64,000 nt of DNA. Source: Marinoscillum pacificum. GTDB taxonomy: Bacteria > Bacteroidota > Bacteroidia > Cytophagales > Cyclobacteriaceae. The position numbers and the translations under genes were made by a program. Below the pieces are notes generated by a model. The model saw only the letters and a program-made list of their open reading frames with translations, was not told the DNA's origin and did not search any database. Positions 63,090-64,000 of this stretch are shown here, piece by piece (positions within the stretch are counted from its first letter, which is position 1; the number at the start of each line of letters is the position of its first letter). The DNA lies in NCBI RefSeq assembly GCF_024714495.1, contig NZ_JAMZMJ010000015.1, forward strand, positions 1 through 64,000, written 5' to 3'.

Positions 63090-64000
63090 TAAGGTTCTTC
63101 TTTTTAATCCCTTTGCAGCCAAAAATGGCTATAGGATACCTAACTCCATTCTACAAGTGGCAGCATCAATCGATGGACTATTTGAGTTTGTTATTGTGGA
63201 TGGAAATCGAGAAAACGATCCATGGAATGTTATTGACGGCTATTTGTCAGGAGGAGAGTTTAGGTTTTTTGGATGTACCGTAATGCCAGGGCCTCAACTC
63301 AAGCAGGCGATTCCATATAGTAAAAAAATTCGTACGGAATATCCAGATATTGTTATCATCTGGGGTGGATACTTTGCTTCGAATCAATATAAAACTGCCT
63401 TAGACTCTGGATTTGTCGATTTTATCATCAATGGACAAGGAGATCACGCGTTCCCGGCTTTGCTTAAGAACTTATCTAACGATGAGAGGGATTTGAAGTC
63501 TATCCATAACCTGATGTATAAGGAAGGTTCCGAAATTGTCATTACACATAAGGAATTCATTTCAGATCAGGACAACTTGCCGAGACTTCCGTATGAAAAA
63601 CTAGATTCATTTTATCCCTTATCGGGATATCTCAAAAAGACCTTTTTGGGTAAACGTACAGCTGCTTATCATGCAAGTTTTGGTTGTCCTTTCACCTGTT
63701 CGTTTTGCGCTGTTGTACCTATTTACAATGCAAGGTGGAGAGGTAAGTCTGCTCAGACTGTATATGAAGATGTACTGTACTTAATCAAGGAGCATGGTGC
63801 TGATGCTGTGGAATTTCATGACAATAATTTCTTTGTCAATGAAAAGATGGTGGTAGAGTTTTCTAAGTTGATCAAACCACACAATATAGAATGGTGGGGT
63901 GAAGGACGGATTGATACTATCAATAAATATTCAGATGACTCGCTGCAACTAATGCGGGAGTCTGGTTGCAAAATGATCTTCTTTGGAGCAGAGACAGGTA
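63082..64000 (+). CDS. Cobalamin-binding-type radical SAM enzyme 3, cut by the window end
   Basis: Starting at the ATG at 63082, which overlaps the FkbM stop by 8 bp, the frame stays open to the window end (306 codons). A B12-binding-like domain (KVLLFNPFAAKNG, IVIIWGGYFASNQY, FVDFIINGQGDHAFPALL) is followed by the iron-sulfur motif Cys202-x3-Cys206-x2-Cys209 in FGCPFTCSFCAVVP and HDNNFFVNEKMVVEF. The sequence ends in the IFFGAETG region. It is a third member of the same enzyme class, but clearly less similar to the other two than they are to each other. Confidence 0.92.
   Translation, partial: MGDKVLLFNPFAAKNGYRIPNSILQVAASIDGLFEFVIVDGNRENDPWNVIDGYLSGGEFRFFGCTVMPGPQLKQAIPYSKKIRTEYPDIVIIWGGYFASNQYKTALDSGFVDFIINGQGDHAFPALLKNLSNDERDLKSIHNLMYKEGSEIVITHKEFISDQDNLPRLPYEKLDSFYPLSGYLKKTFLGKRTAAYHASFGCPFTCSFCAVVPIYNARWRGKSAQTVYEDVLYLIKEHGADAVEFHDNNFFVNEKMVVEFSKLIKPHNIEWWGEGRIDTINKYSDDSLQLMRESGCKMIFFGAETG

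Overview
The window looks like a chromosomal segment of an AT-rich gliding or surface-active Bacteroidota, probably Cytophagales-like (the order is inference). Signs are several giant secreted proteins, both kinds of type IX secretion (T9SS) C-terminal sorting domain, a PorP/SprF-family outer-membrane protein, near-absence of Shine-Dalgarno sequences, and TAnnTTTG promoter elements. No rRNA, tRNA, CRISPR array or insertion sequence was found.

Region 1 (1-17.5 kb, minus strand) is a surface-adhesin block: a PorP/SprF-SPOR fusion protein, a 1096-residue FG-GAP/IPT/PKD protein with a type B sorting domain, and a giant SprB-like protein. The giant protein starts at 11911 and runs off the left edge still open after 3970 codons. 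Its visible distal end is a 630-bp tandem repeat.

Region 2 (17.8-45.1 kb, plus strand) starts with an outer-membrane barrel and a histone-deacetylase-fold enzyme. It continues with a tightly packed six-gene locus: a membrane transporter-like/HEAT/cyclic-nucleotide-binding fusion, a three-domain TIR-like protein, a membrane-anchored STAND NTPase with WD40 repeats, an outer-membrane protein, a lipoprotein beta-propeller, and a 4909-residue T9SS adhesin. The last gene ends at a strong bidirectional terminator. The mix of signalling or conflict domains with envelope and surface proteins is the best candidate for an undescribed system.

Region 3 (45.1-53 kb) holds small single genes on both strands: DUF3820, DUF3108, PhzF-like, YdeI/DUF1905, EF-hand, SRAP, DUF3817, an ArsR-AHSA1 pair with twin operators, a cupin, and several short unknowns, two of them under 60 codons.

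Region 4 (53.1-64 kb) is a surface-glycan or glycolipid cluster: a nucleotidyltransferase-like protein, three cobalamin-binding-type radical SAM enzymes (the last cut by the window end), two methyltransferases, a flippase, two GT2 enzymes and a GT87-like polytopic transferase. The cobalamin-type radical SAM enzymes suggest unusual C-methylation or rearrangement of the product.
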